Of a stretch of 64,000 bases of DNA, positions 46,275 through 55,262 are shown in pieces (position 1 is the first letter of the stretch; each line of letters begins with the position of its first letter). The stretch comes from Bacillus infantis (GTDB lineage: Bacteria > Bacillota > Bacilli > Bacillales > Cytobacillaceae). The translations under genes were made by a program, and so were the position numbers. The stretch lies in NCBI RefSeq assembly GCF_020171945.1, contig NZ_JAIVAP010000019.1, positions 1-64,000 on the forward strand, given 5' to 3'. The notes below the pieces were generated by a model. It was not told the origin of the DNA. It worked only from the letters and a program-made list of their open reading frames with translations, and searched no databases.

Positions 46275-47276
46275 TTAGTATCGTATTAATGCCGTCAAGG
46301 TAGTAGAATTCTTATCCAATAACTTGTTAAATTCTCCAGCTGCATGATCGGCCTCAATGACTTTTGATATGAAGGGTTGAACATTAATGCGCCTTTCATG
46401 GACTAATCTGATGTATTCCCCTATATTCCTTCCTTCCGTCCAGCGAACATATTCATAAGGATAATCAATTGCCTCCTGTTCATAGACTGCATCATATCTC
46501 CCCGGTCCACCCGCTCTGGATATCAGCAGCTGTGCTTCTTTTGCAAACATTAAGCTTCTCGGGAAATCCGGTTCGATATCTCCTACAATGACCGCTTTCC
46601 CTTTAACACGTATCCATTTCAGGCATTCATGAGTAAGTGGAGAATGTTTTCCCCCCGTACATAATAGGACGGCATCAGCTCCCCGGCCATCTGTTTCAGC
46701 CTGTATCGCTTCTTCCATTTCCTCAGCTGATGGATATGCTTTGATATTTTCCTGCTGCAGCATTTCGACCCGGCTTTCCTGCAGATCATACGCAATGACA
46801 TTATATGCTGCTGCATGTGCAATTTGAGCAATCAACTGACCAAGTACACCTAACCCGACGATTACGGCCGTCTCTCCAAATTGGAGTCCGGCGATTCTGA
46901 GTGCATGAATTGCAATCGCACCTAAACCGCCTAACGCTGCTTCTTTAGGATCGACTGTTTCCGGCACCAAGGCACAAAGGGTTTTCGGAACGAGCAGATA
47001 CTCATCATGATGAACATAGGGCGCGCCATAGCAGGCTACCAAATCTCCTTTTTTCATACTGGTAATCTCTTCTCCACACTCGACTACTTCTCCGACTGCG
47101 CTATAGCCAAGGTGAACTTGTTTATCTTCACTATTAGATAGTATCGTCAGTTCGGTGCCGGGTGAAATGACGGAATATAATGTTTTAATCAGCACATAAG
47201 ACGGTTTTGCCTCAATACTTGGCACTGCTTCATCAATAATTTCCACTTGCTTGTTGCGTGCTACGATCCTCTTCAT
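46275..47276 (-). CDS. MDR-type (zinc-binding-family) alcohol dehydrogenase
   Basis: About 333 residues. GroES-like N-terminal part with ISPGTELT and GDLVACYGAPYVHHDEY, then a Rossmann domain VIVGLGVLGQLIAQIAH near residue 140. The catalytic Cys/His set of zinc alcohol dehydrogenases is only partly evident, like the sugar- or inositol-type threonine-dehydrogenase-like proteins. ATG 47276 behind GGGGAGG is used instead of an upstream TTG. Probably a sugar/polyol dehydrogenase. Confidence 0.78.
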   Translation of the reverse strand: MKRIVARNKQVEIIDEAVPSIEAKPSYVLIKTLYSVISPGTELTILSNSEDKQVHLGYSAVGEVVECGEEITSMKKGDLVACYGAPYVHHDEYLLVPKTLCALVPETVDPKEAALGGLGAIAIHALRIAGLQFGETAVIVGLGVLGQLIAQIAHAAAYNVIAYDLQESRVEMLQQENIKAYPSAEEMEEAIQAETDGRGADAVLLCTGGKHSPLTHECLKWIRVKGKAVIVGDIEPDFPRSLMFAKEAQLLISRAGGPGRYDAVYEQEAIDYPYEYVRWTEGRNIGEYIRLVHERRINVQPFISKVIEADHAAGEFNKLLDKNSTTLTALIRY

Positions 47277-47294
47277 CCGGGACAGCCTCCCCAA

Positions 47295-48350
47295 TTATTC
47301 TCTCAGCCATTTAGATAGATTTGCTTTAACGAATTCGTCATCATGCAAATGCGGATAGCTGGCATATATACGATCCAGTTCTTCTGCCTGGCCTGGACTT
47401 AATACTTCTCGTTCAGACAAACACCAGTTTCCTTTCAATAACCCTTGCCTGGATAATATCTCGTTTATTCCTGCAATGCTTCCTTTAAATCTGTTCTTAG
47501 CATCAAAAATTGCTGCATTGGCTTCTGTTATCTGTTGTCCCAAGGTGAGCAGTTCCTTGGGTATCATGGACTCTGTCTGTGTTTTTTTTACTTGTTCATA
47601 TATTTCAACTGCCTGTTTTGTCCAGACAGACCAATGTCCAAGCAAGCCGCCGACAATTTGCTTCTGAACCTTCTGCCCTTCTACATTAAATTCATAATTG
47701 GCTGTGAGATCATTTACGATATTATCATCATTTCCTGTATATAAAGCGATTTCCTTGTTGCGGGCAGAATGGCAAACCGCCCGGACTACATCAATTGAAC
47801 AATACCGATCAAAAGGTGCAATTTTTATCGCAAAAACATTAGAAAGGGAGGCGAAGCGCTCCCAAAAATTAAATGAAAACACCCTTCCTCCTACAGCCGG
47901 CTGTAAATAAAAACCGAATAAGGGGATGATTTCCCCGACTCTTTCAGCCCGCTCCAGCAGTTCGTCCTCAGACAAATGATCCAGCCCGCCCATACTTAAG
48001 AGACCTAAATCATAGCCTATCGATTTACTGTACTTTGCTTCGTTAATCGCTTCTTCTGTCTCTCCGCAAATACCCGCCACCTTTATAAAATCATCGGGCA
48101 CATTGGCCCGCTTTGTTTCTTCCAGGGCTATGGCAAGCACTTTTTCATAGAGGCCAAACCTTGAATCGCGAATTTCGAACTGAGTGGTATGGACCCCGAC
48201 GGCTATTCCTCCCACTCCGGCATCAATATAATAGCGGGTTAAGGCCCTCTGGCTAACTTCATCCAGCTGTCTGTTTTCTGTTAAAGCAAGTGGATGAGCC
48301 GGAATCATTGTTCCTGAATAAAGCTTTCTTTTAACAGCTTCCTTCAGCAT
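47295..48350 (-). CDS. DapA/NanA-superfamily aldolase-like protein
   Basis: 351 residues, longer than usual DHDPS/sialate lyases (about 295). Tyr148 (FYLQPAVGG) occupies the conserved Tyr position, and Lys176 (FAIKIAPFDRY) the Schiff-base position, so the lyase machinery appears intact. The GIAVGVHTTQFE segment replaces GTTGE. Next to nanE, a sialic-acid-like or 2-keto-3-deoxy-acid lyase releasing pyruvate is plausible; the substrate is unproven. Its ATG overlaps the upstream stop by one base. Confidence 0.75.
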   Translation of the reverse strand: MLKEAVKRKLYSGTMIPAHPLALTENRQLDEVSQRALTRYYIDAGVGGIAVGVHTTQFEIRDSRFGLYEKVLAIALEETKRANVPDDFIKVAGICGETEEAINEAKYSKSIGYDLGLLSMGGLDHLSEDELLERAERVGEIIPLFGFYLQPAVGGRVFSFNFWERFASLSNVFAIKIAPFDRYCSIDVVRAVCHSARNKEIALYTGNDDNIVNDLTANYEFNVEGQKVQKQIVGGLLGHWSVWTKQAVEIYEQVKKTQTESMIPKELLTLGQQITEANAAIFDAKNRFKGSIAGINEILSRQGLLKGNWCLSEREVLSPGQAEELDRIYASYPHLHDDEFVKANLSKWLRE

Positions 48351-49366
48351 TAAAAAGCACCTTCTCTTTCTTGAAAATGAGTCGGTTTGTTGATGGTATG
48401 ACCTCCTTTAACCACCCAGTCTGCAATCAGATCAATCATCTGCTGGACGGTTACCTTAGGATAGCCGAATAATTTATGAGCATTTGAAGCATTATTCAGT
48501 AAGGCAGTCGGACTTTCCGAGTGAATGAATGAAGGTTCCTTGCCCATCCGTTTACCAAACTCCTTTGCCAGCCATTTTATTGATAAAGTTTCCGGTCCGG
48601 TGGCATTTACTATTTTAGGAGGATGATTTGTATGCAATAACGAGCGTATGGCATATTCATTTGCATCCCCCTGCCAAATGACATTTACATTCCCCATGGT
48701 CAGATCGATTTGCTTTTCTTGATAAACCTGCTTTGCAATTTCAAGAAGCACACCATAGCGAAGATCAATGCTATAATTCAATCGAAAAATCACCATCGGA
48801 GTATCATACTTCTTTGAGAAATACGTAAGAATCCTTTCTCTGCCCAGACATGACTGTGCATACTCGCCTACCGGGTTTGGCGGGATATCCTCTGTACAAT
48901 CATTGCTTGCAACGTTCGTGAATGGATACACATTACCTGTTGAGAAAGAAACAATGCGTGAGTCTTTGAATTTTTCAGCAACTCTTCCAGGGAGATAAGC
49001 GTTCATTGCCCATGTATAATGCTCATTGCCGACAGTTCCAAACTTGGTTCCCGCCATATAGATTATATTTTTGGCATATGGAAGGCTGCTGAGATCGTCT
49101 TCCTTTAAAAGGTCTGCCCTGATTGTCTCAATGCCCAAGCTCTCTAATTCTTCCTGTAAACCTTTTTCGGAAAATCTTGCAACCCCAATTACTTTTTTCT
49201 CAATACCAGATTGGTCTACTGCTCTTTTTGCCATCTTTGCCAGCGTTGGCCCCATCTTACCGCTAACACCCAAAATCATGATGTCTCCATCAACCTGCTC
49301 TATATCTTTGACTAACTGTTTACTTGGTTCAGTCATAAAATCCTCTAATTCTTCGATTGTTCGCAT
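48350..49366 (-). CDS. NAD-dependent epimerase/dehydratase-like protein lacking the catalytic Lys
   Basis: 338 residues, extended SDR. GVSGKMGP at 33-40 is the nucleotide motif, FSTGNVYP near 141-148 holds the Ser/Thr. The active-site Tyr169 is followed by AQSC, so the expected YxxxK lysine is Cys173. The N-terminal 27 residues precede the Rossmann fold. It is first in the minus-strand operon, after AGGAGG, driven by a promoter that overlaps the regulon operator. It may bind nucleotide without classical epimerisation, or use another base. Confidence 0.7.
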   Translation of the reverse strand: MRTIEELEDFMTEPSKQLVKDIEQVDGDIMILGVSGKMGPTLAKMAKRAVDQSGIEKKVIGVARFSEKGLQEELESLGIETIRADLLKEDDLSSLPYAKNIIYMAGTKFGTVGNEHYTWAMNAYLPGRVAEKFKDSRIVSFSTGNVYPFTNVASNDCTEDIPPNPVGEYAQSCLGRERILTYFSKKYDTPMVIFRLNYSIDLRYGVLLEIAKQVYQEKQIDLTMGNVNVIWQGDANEYAIRSLLHTNHPPKIVNATGPETLSIKWLAKEFGKRMGKEPSFIHSESPTALLNNASNAHKLFGYPKVTVQQMIDLIADWVVKGGHTINKPTHFQEREGAF

Positions 49367-49411
49367 TTTTCCAATGCCTCCTATTTTTACAGATAATTTA
49401 GAATTATTTTA

Positions 49412-49440
49412 ATTCTATAGAGGGCTTTAATAAAAGACAA
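49412..49440 (-). promoter_or_regulatory. Minus-strand promoter of the amino-sugar operon
   Basis: Read on the minus strand, TTGTCT (-35, plus positions 49435-49440), a 17-base spacer and TAGAAT (-10, 49412-49417). The -35 lies inside the operator at 49436-49457. Confidence 0.6.
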
Positions 49441-49477
49441 GTCACTTAAAGGTCTTTTAATGAACGCTAGCCCTCTA
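49418..49477. promoter_or_regulatory. Nested palindrome containing regulon operator 1
   Basis: Outer arms TAGAGGGC/GCCCTCTA enclose inner arms with AAAGAC (49433-49438) and GTCTTT (49452-49457) separated by 13 bases. The 22-bp operator 49436-49457 matches the one at 55287-55308 at 19 of 22 positions. Confidence 0.65.
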
Positions 49478-49483
49478 AATAAT

Positions 49484-49512
49484 TTGACAATTACAAAAAT
49501 TAAACCTAATCT
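49484..49512 (+). promoter_or_regulatory. Promoter of the GGDEF/winged-helix regulator
   Basis: TTGACA (49484-49489), a 17-base spacer and TAATCT (49507-49512). It lies between operators 1 and 2, so both could affect it. Confidence 0.5.
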
Positions 49513-49527
49513 AGTATTATCATAATT

Positions 49528-49552
49528 AAAGACATTTCTTTATAAAGTCTTT
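49528..49552. promoter_or_regulatory. Regulon operator 2 (autoregulatory)
   Basis: AAAGAC, 13 bases, GTCTTT, identical box spacing to operator 1, just before the regulator's ribosome site. Binding here would block its own transcription; inference. Confidence 0.55.
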
Positions 49553-49568
49553 TAATGGAGTGAAAAAT

Positions 49569-50939
49569 ATGAAAAACAGCCATTTTATTGATTACGGGAC
49601 GGAAATTATCATTGGCATTGTAGGTCCCGATGCCTTAAAGAAGGAAATGTTAAAAGCATTGGAAGCTTTCCCGAATTTCAAGCCGGTCTTTCTCGAAGCA
49701 ACATCTTCAACGATTGAACAAGGAATATTGTCTTCACTGATTTCGCAAGTGGAAGTCCTGCTTTTCACCGAGTTTCCATGCTACTCTAAAGCTAAGCAGC
49801 TTGTAAATTTTCCGATTCCGGCTCAATATGTACCGCTTATGGGAACAGGTCTTTACCGCTCTTTATTCCTAATTAAGACGCATAATGAATTTAATCACTT
49901 TTCTATTGATACCGTAGAAGAAAAATATATCCAAAGAATCCTCTTTGAATTAAAAGCAGACAAATATGAATGGAAATCTTATTTGCCTGATTATGATCAG
50001 CCTGATTCAATTGAATCAATTATTGCTTTTCACCAAGAAAACCATGAAAAATTCGACTCCATTGCAATTACCGGTATTCTTGAAGTTTCCCTGCAGCTCA
50101 CTCTACTGAAAGTTCCCAACGAGTGGGTGACACCAACCTATCAAGATTTAATGGTTTCACTTGAAAGGGCATTGCTGGCAACGGAAGCAAGGAAAAATAA
50201 AGAATCTCAAATAGTGTTCGGTATCATCGACATTGATAAGTTTGATAAAGCTACAGAGAAATATACGACAGAACATGAGGTGCAATTATTTAAGCTGAAG
50301 TTCCAGCAAATCATGTTGAATTATACAAAACTCCTGGATGGACATTTAATCAATTCAGGAGGAGAGGAATTTTCATTCATCACAACGCGCGGTATCTTTG
50401 AGAGAGAAACACGCGGGTATAAATATATACCGCTGCTTAATTCAGTCAAGAGCCAGCTTGGAGTTACAATCAGCATAGGAGTCGGTTTTGGCCGTTCCGC
50501 AGCGGAAGCAGGCAATCATGCCAGGCTTGCACTGCGCCAATCAAAAGAATTGAATGGGAACGTCTGCTATATAGTCCGTGAAGATCAAAGTGTCATTGGC
50601 CCGGTTGATATAATCACAGACACTCAATATGAAAAATATGACCTTTCCATTACTGATGCCGAATTGCTTGAAAAAGCTGAAAAAGCCGGAATGTCAGCAG
50701 CATATATGACTAAACTGATGGCTCGTGTAGCACGGCACAAGAAATACGATTACACAGCACAGGAATTGGCCGATACGCTAAATATCACTATCCGAAGCGC
50801 TCACCGGATTCTGCTAAAATGGATGGATGCCAACCTGGTAGATATTGCTGGAGAAGAAAAAATCACTTATAAAGGAAGGCCAAGACGCATTTATTCCCTC
50901 AGCTTCATTATCGATGAGCATCAGAAAGAAAACTGGTAA
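49569..50939 (+). CDS. One-component regulator: GGDEF-like domain (GGEEF) plus winged helix
   Basis: About 456 residues. The N-terminal ~190 residues form an alpha/beta region (IIIGIVGPDALKKEML, VEVLLFTEFPCYS) of unassigned family. Next is a GGDEF-like domain: IDIDKFD supplies the first metal Asp, NSGGEEFSFI carries an intact GGEEF signature, and VTISIGVGFGRSAAEA with ALRQSKELNG matches the end of such domains. The C-terminal ~75 residues form a winged helix (YTAQELADTLNITIRSAHRILLKWMDANLV) with a KGRPRRIYSL wing. A DNA-binding protein with a canonical nucleotide-cyclase signature is unusual. A GTG at 49560 overlaps the ribosome site; ATG at 49569 is preferred. Probable regulator of region 3. 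Confidence 0.75.
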   Translation: MKNSHFIDYGTEIIIGIVGPDALKKEMLKALEAFPNFKPVFLEATSSTIEQGILSSLISQVEVLLFTEFPCYSKAKQLVNFPIPAQYVPLMGTGLYRSLFLIKTHNEFNHFSIDTVEEKYIQRILFELKADKYEWKSYLPDYDQPDSIESIIAFHQENHEKFDSIAITGILEVSLQLTLLKVPNEWVTPTYQDLMVSLERALLATEARKNKESQIVFGIIDIDKFDKATEKYTTEHEVQLFKLKFQQIMLNYTKLLDGHLINSGGEEFSFITTRGIFERETRGYKYIPLLNSVKSQLGVTISIGVGFGRSAAEAGNHARLALRQSKELNGNVCYIVREDQSVIGPVDIITDTQYEKYDLSITDAELLEKAEKAGMSAAYMTKLMARVARHKKYDYTAQELADTLNITIRSAHRILLKWMDANLVDIAGEEKITYKGRPRRIYSLSFIIDEHQKENW

Positions 50940-51005
50940 AAGAGTTACAAAAGGAGGAAGCTGCATATTTATCGCTGCTGAATCCTTTTCCTACCCCAGA
51001 TCCTT

Positions 51006-51905
51006 TTACAGAAAAATCTTCATTCCTGTCTCCCTGCTCTTATTCGCTGCTTCGATAAAACGGATAATTTCAAGGGTTTCTTCCAAAGGGACAGCTGTTT
51101 TTCCAGTAGAGAAGAAATGAATAATATGCTCCAAAAGACTTGCATAGAAAGGCTTTGCAGATGAATCAATCAAGATATATTCACTTCCTTGCTCATGGTG
51201 TATAACCGCTCCAAATGTGTAATTGCCCCTTCTATTTCCCCTAACCGTACCGATTCTTTCATTTTCCCATTGGGCCGCAATCAGATCATGATCTCTATTG
51301 CTTACAGCTGTAACATGATGCATACCTCTCCCTAAAATGGCATAAAGCATTTCAATGGCATGGATTCCGTACCAGAAGTACCCTGGCTGAGTCACAGCCA
51401 TTTCCATGGGGCCAAAGCAGTCTGCCCCGGTGATTTTACTTTTTTCCAAAGCAGCCAGGGACTTCTGCAGCGCATCAGCAAAACGCAATGCAGAAGCACT
51501 CATAATTGGAGCCTGATTCTGCTCTGCTATCTCTATCATTCTGGCTGCATCCGCTGCACTTAAACAAAATGGCTTATCAATGAAAAGCGGCTTATGAAAA
51601 GGAGCAAGTCTTCTCACCTGCTCTAAATGAGCCCTTCCATCTACAGACTCAACCAATATGGCATCGCACTTTTCTGCCACCTCTTCAATAGTTTTAACTA
51701 TCTCTACATCATAAGCTGCAACTTCCTTTGTAATCCCTTCTATACGAGATGAACTTAAGTCAAAGTCCGGTGATCCGACCGGGCTGGCTATGACCACTTT
51801 AGCCCCTCCAACATGAAATGGGTCCGTAGGGTCATTCAGCAGTCTTGTGAATATAGCAGCATGGGAAGTATCCAGTCCGATCATACCTATGTTAAGTGTG
51901 GCCAT
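51006..51905 (-). CDS. Gfo/Idh/MocA-family oxidoreductase 3
   Basis: 299 residues. Nucleotide motif MIGLDTSHAAIF (YxxH-type start), DKP at 110-112 in place of EKP, and PGYFWYGIHAIEMLYAILGRG near residue 180 with the conserved His. It is the last gene of the importer operon, 27 bases after the second permease, so its substrate is likely the imported sugar. Family recognition is firm, the reaction unknown. Confidence 0.83.
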   Translation of the reverse strand: MATLNIGMIGLDTSHAAIFTRLLNDPTDPFHVGGAKVVIASPVGSPDFDLSSSRIEGITKEVAAYDVEIVKTIEEVAEKCDAILVESVDGRAHLEQVRRLAPFHKPLFIDKPFCLSAADAARMIEIAEQNQAPIMSASALRFADALQKSLAALEKSKITGADCFGPMEMAVTQPGYFWYGIHAIEMLYAILGRGMHHVTAVSNRDHDLIAAQWENERIGTVRGNRRGNYTFGAVIHHEQGSEYILIDSSAKPFYASLLEHIIHFFSTGKTAVPLEETLEIIRFIEAANKSRETGMKIFL

Positions 51906-51932
51906 ATAGTCTATTCCTCCAGGTTTGAAGAC

Positions 51933-52739
51933 TTATTTTAACCCTGATAACTGGATGCCCTCTGTAAAATATTTCTGGAAGAAAAGGAATATCAGAAAGG
52001 TTGGAATAAAGGATATTGTAGCTCCTGCCATTTCAATCCCGAAATTTCCTTCTTTGTTTAAAGTTGAGGCGAGCCCTACTGTAATAGGGTACATTTTTTC
52101 ATTTGTCATATAAATCAATGGCTGAAAAAGATCATTCCAGTTGCTTACAAAAGCAAAAGTCCCTACAGTTGCAATTGCCGGGAATGCCAATGGCATATAA
52201 ACCTTGCGGAATACCTGAAGATCATTGGCCCCATCCATCCGGGCTGCCTCATCAAGTTCCATAGGAATTCCCTGCATAAATTGACGGACCAGAAAAACTC
52301 CCATGATCGCCCACAATTCCGGAACAATTAATGCTTGATATTCATTTATCCAGCCAAACTTAGAGAACATGATGAATTTCGGAATGATTAATAATTGGGA
52401 TGGAATCATAATGACCGCCATGAACGTCCAGAATATAACTTCCCTTCCAATGAATTGCTTTCTGGCAAAAATATAACCCAGTATCCCGGCAAAGAACATT
52501 TGAGAAAAAACTGGTATTACCGTCACAATAATAGAGTTTATGATCCAGCGAAGAAAATTGTCATTCCTGAACAGGTAGGCAAAGTTGCTCCATGAAGGAT
52601 CTGTCGGGATCCAAAACAAGGGATCCAAAGCAGCGAAAGTTGTTACTTTAAATGAACTCAAGACCATGATTAAAAAAGGAAGCAGGAAACAAAAAGCCAG
52701 AAAGAATGTCAATAAATACTTCAGTGTCTTTTTTCCCAA
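51933..52739 (-). CDS. Sugar ABC transporter permease (MalG/UgpE type)
   Basis: 268 residues with six membrane segments and the EAA loop EAARMDGANDLQVFRKVYMP near residue 180. It ends with YFTEGIQLSGLK, the usual CUT1 inner-subunit C-terminus. TTG start behind AGGGGGATGA. Partner of the permease encoded upstream. Confidence 0.92.
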   Translation of the reverse strand: MGKKTLKYLLTFFLAFCFLLPFLIMVLSSFKVTTFAALDPLFWIPTDPSWSNFAYLFRNDNFLRWIINSIIVTVIPVFSQMFFAGILGYIFARKQFIGREVIFWTFMAVIMIPSQLLIIPKFIMFSKFGWINEYQALIVPELWAIMGVFLVRQFMQGIPMELDEAARMDGANDLQVFRKVYMPLAFPAIATVGTFAFVSNWNDLFQPLIYMTNEKMYPITVGLASTLNKEGNFGIEMAGATISFIPTFLIFLFFQKYFTEGIQLSGLK

Positions 52740-52772
52740 AACGGATTCATCCCCCTTACTGCCACACTGCTG

Positions 52773-53717
52773 TTAATAAATGCTTTGATCATTACCAAAA
52801 TATTTCCTCTGAATAAGCGATATAATTAAGATGATGATAAATAGTACATAAGATAATACCGCCGCATAGCTGAAGTTCAAATTTGTAAAGCCGATCGAAT
52901 ATAGGTAATAAACGATTGTACTGGTTGAGAAATTCGGTCCCCCATTCGTTAACAAAAATGCAGAGTCAAAGATTTGGAAGGAACCAATCGTTGTAATGAT
53001 CAGCACATAAAAATGGATTGGTTTCAACAATGGGAATGTAATCATCCAAAATGATTTCAGAGCAGAAGCTCCATCAATTTTTGCTGCTTCATACATATCT
53101 TTAGGTATTGACTGCAGCCCGGCAAAATAATAAATCATGGTGCTTCCAGATACTTTGAAAATGCTTAAACCAGCTAATACAATGAGAGCCTGTGAAGAAT
53201 CAGAAAGAAATAATTGGGTATCTACACCAAAAAAACCAAGCAAATAATTAATAAAGCCGGAATCTGTCCCTGAAAAAAGCCATTCCCAAATGCCAGCCAC
53301 AACAACGAATGAAGTGACGACCGGAAGGAAGAAAATACCTTTAAAAAATTTTGTGAACCTGACCCCGGATTTCAGAACGAGTGCAAGGATCAGTCCTAAC
53401 GCCATTGTTGGCGCAATATAATAAAATGAAAATAAAACTGTATTCCATATGGATTTCCATGCTATTTTGTCCTGGAATAACTGCTTCCAATTTTGCAGCC
53501 CTACAAATTCAGAAGTACCGATTATACGGTAATTCAGGAAAGTCAAAATAAAGCTGTAAACAAACGGGAAAACCTGAAAGATAAGAAAATGGATGAGGAT
53601 GGGTACGAGAATAATATAAACAAGAGCATTCTTCCTCCATTCATCCTTTATTCTTTTTACCAGAGGCTTCTTGGCTATGATTGGCATCTTGCTATCATTT
53701 GCTAAGATCTTTTCCAA
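52773..53717 (-). CDS. Sugar ABC transporter permease (MalF/UgpA type)
   Basis: About 314 residues, six membrane segments, EAA loop EAAKIDGASALKSFWMITFP near residue 215. The TTG at 53717 sits behind AGGTGAT, better than the longer frame from 53735. It belongs to the importer binding protein - permease - permease - oxidoreductase operon, and no ATPase gene is present. Confidence 0.92.
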   Translation of the reverse strand: MEKILANDSKMPIIAKKPLVKRIKDEWRKNALVYIILVPILIHFLIFQVFPFVYSFILTFLNYRIIGTSEFVGLQNWKQLFQDKIAWKSIWNTVLFSFYYIAPTMALGLILALVLKSGVRFTKFFKGIFFLPVVTSFVVVAGIWEWLFSGTDSGFINYLLGFFGVDTQLFLSDSSQALIVLAGLSIFKVSGSTMIYYFAGLQSIPKDMYEAAKIDGASALKSFWMITFPLLKPIHFYVLIITTIGSFQIFDSAFLLTNGGPNFSTSTIVYYLYSIGFTNLNFSYAAVLSYVLFIIILIISLIQRKYFGNDQSIY

Positions 53718-53803
53718 GGAATCACCTAATTTCAATTTTTAATAGGCAGACAGCTGAGGTCATGAGAATAATTGCCCAATTCATGGAACTATGCTATTAA
53801 GCA

Positions 53804-53841
53804 ATAGAGAGCTTTATCCGCAATGGAATAAAACCCTCTAT
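53804..53841 (-). terminator. Intercistronic hairpin between binding protein and permease
   Basis: ATAGAG.G.TTTAT pairs with AATAAAA.CCTCTAT at 12 of 14 positions. Located after the binding-protein stop and lacking a clean T-run, it is a likely attenuator or mRNA stabiliser that raises binding-protein level. Confidence 0.5.
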
Positions 53842-53856
53842 GCTATGACTATAATT

Positions 53857-55122
53857 CTACGGCTTAGCCAGTTCTGCTTCGATCTGCTCAGCCGCTGCGT
53901 CTGCTGCTTCCTGAGGAGTCTTCTCTCCTGCCATCATTGATTGCACCTCTGCCTGGATAAATGGCATGATTGCCCGGCCTTTTGGGTGGATGACTCCCGG
54001 GAGCGCATATTGGGTATATCCGGATAACTGGTTCATATATTCGTTAGAATCAAAGATATCTTTTGCTTCTTCCTGAGTTGGGATGTACTGGGTTACAGTG
54101 TTGAATATCCGCTGATTATCTGCATTCGTGACAGCTTTTACAAATTCCGCTGCCGCATCAGGATTATCACTGTTAGATGGCACTGTGAACATTCCTGTAG
54201 TTCCGTAGGTTAATTGCTCTTCATTTTTTAAAGGAGGCGCAATAGCAAAATCGAATTTTCCCTCTTTTTGAAGCATGGTAATATCAATTCCGGATCCAAG
54301 AATCGCCAGTATTTTCCCGCCGAACCACAGTTCATTGTGGTTGCTTGCTGTTACTGAGTCTTCAGGAATATATTTATTCTTATACATATTGTTTACCATT
54401 TCGAAGGCTTTGACACTCTTATCGCTATTGATAAGTACTTTGTTATCTTCAGTCACAACATCTCCGCCAGCCTGCCAGATCCATGGATAGATCGTACCAT
54501 TCATGGAACCTCCGCCAGCATAAGACAATGCATAGAAATCTTTTGCTTTTGCCTTAGCAGCCCAATCTTCAAACTCATCCCATGTTGCCGGAAGCTTGGA
54601 TGGGTCTTCCCCAATCGCCTTAACAACATCCAGGTTATAGAAGAATGTATAAGCTTCTTGTAAAATTGGGAGCCCATATTTTTTATCCTTCCATGTTGTT
54701 GATACCAAGGAAGACTCAACAAATCCTTCTAGGTCACTATCTTCCAAATAAGGATCCAATTCTAACAGCATTCCTGCATCAGCATATTGCGGCATTTGGT
54801 CAGGAATGGCATAGAACACATCCGGTCCATTATTGGCTGCTAATGCTGTAAGGACTTTTTGGTCACGGTTAGACCAGGGGATCGTCTCAATATTCACTTT
54901 TACATCAGGAAAGTCTTTATTGTAATTTGCAACGATTTCTTTCCACATTTCTTCTTCTTTCTTGGCATCACCTGTATAAGGATGAACCCAGACAGTGATC
55001 TCTCCGCCTAATTTGCCGTCAGATTTTTCATCAGATGTTGTTCCAGTTTCATTATTGCACCCTGCCATTACCAGGCAGAATGTCATCAAAAGAGCCAAAA
55101 ACCATATTTTTTTCTTTTTCAT
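53857..55122 (-). CDS. Sugar ABC transporter substrate-binding lipoprotein (CUT1)
   Basis: 421 residues with lipobox VMAGC, lipid-Cys at 22. Family-1 binding-protein features: ITVWVHPYTGD at the start of the mature fold, VFYAIPDQMPQYADAG and TYFYN-like VVKAIGEDPSKLPATWDEFE. It is first in the importer operon, behind GGGGGGTA, with operator 3 and a promoter about 160 bases upstream and a perfect cre site at 55223. The ligand is probably an amino-sugar-containing oligosaccharide; inferred from the locus. Confidence 0.9.
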   Translation of the reverse strand: MKKKKIWFLALLMTFCLVMAGCNNETGTTSDEKSDGKLGGEITVWVHPYTGDAKKEEEMWKEIVANYNKDFPDVKVNIETIPWSNRDQKVLTALAANNGPDVFYAIPDQMPQYADAGMLLELDPYLEDSDLEGFVESSLVSTTWKDKKYGLPILQEAYTFFYNLDVVKAIGEDPSKLPATWDEFEDWAAKAKAKDFYALSYAGGGSMNGTIYPWIWQAGGDVVTEDNKVLINSDKSVKAFEMVNNMYKNKYIPEDSVTASNHNELWFGGKILAILGSGIDITMLQKEGKFDFAIAPPLKNEEQLTYGTTGMFTVPSNSDNPDAAAEFVKAVTNADNQRIFNTVTQYIPTQEEAKDIFDSNEYMNQLSGYTQYALPGVIHPKGRAIMPFIQAEVQSMMAGEKTPQEAADAAAEQIEAELAKP

Positions 55123-55222
55123 TTAAAAATACCCCCCGATTATTGGATTGAAAAGCTATCACCTTTTTCAACTTTAATCCAAATCTGTTTCTGATCCCTC
55201 CTTGAAATTGCTTTATGAGCCA

Positions 55223-55236
55223 TGAAAGCGGTAACA
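55223..55236. promoter_or_regulatory. cre site upstream of importer operon
   Basis: TGAAAGCGGTAACA matches TGWAANCGNTNWCA at every position. It lies about 30 bases downstream of the predicted -10, a typical position for CcpA roadblock repression. Confidence 0.6.
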
Positions 55237-55262
55237 ATGAATCAAATAAACTTATTAAATCC

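Noticed and set aside
49071-49412. 113-codon plus-strand open frame
   Set aside because: It is antisense to the well-supported epimerase-like gene, with no ribosome site.
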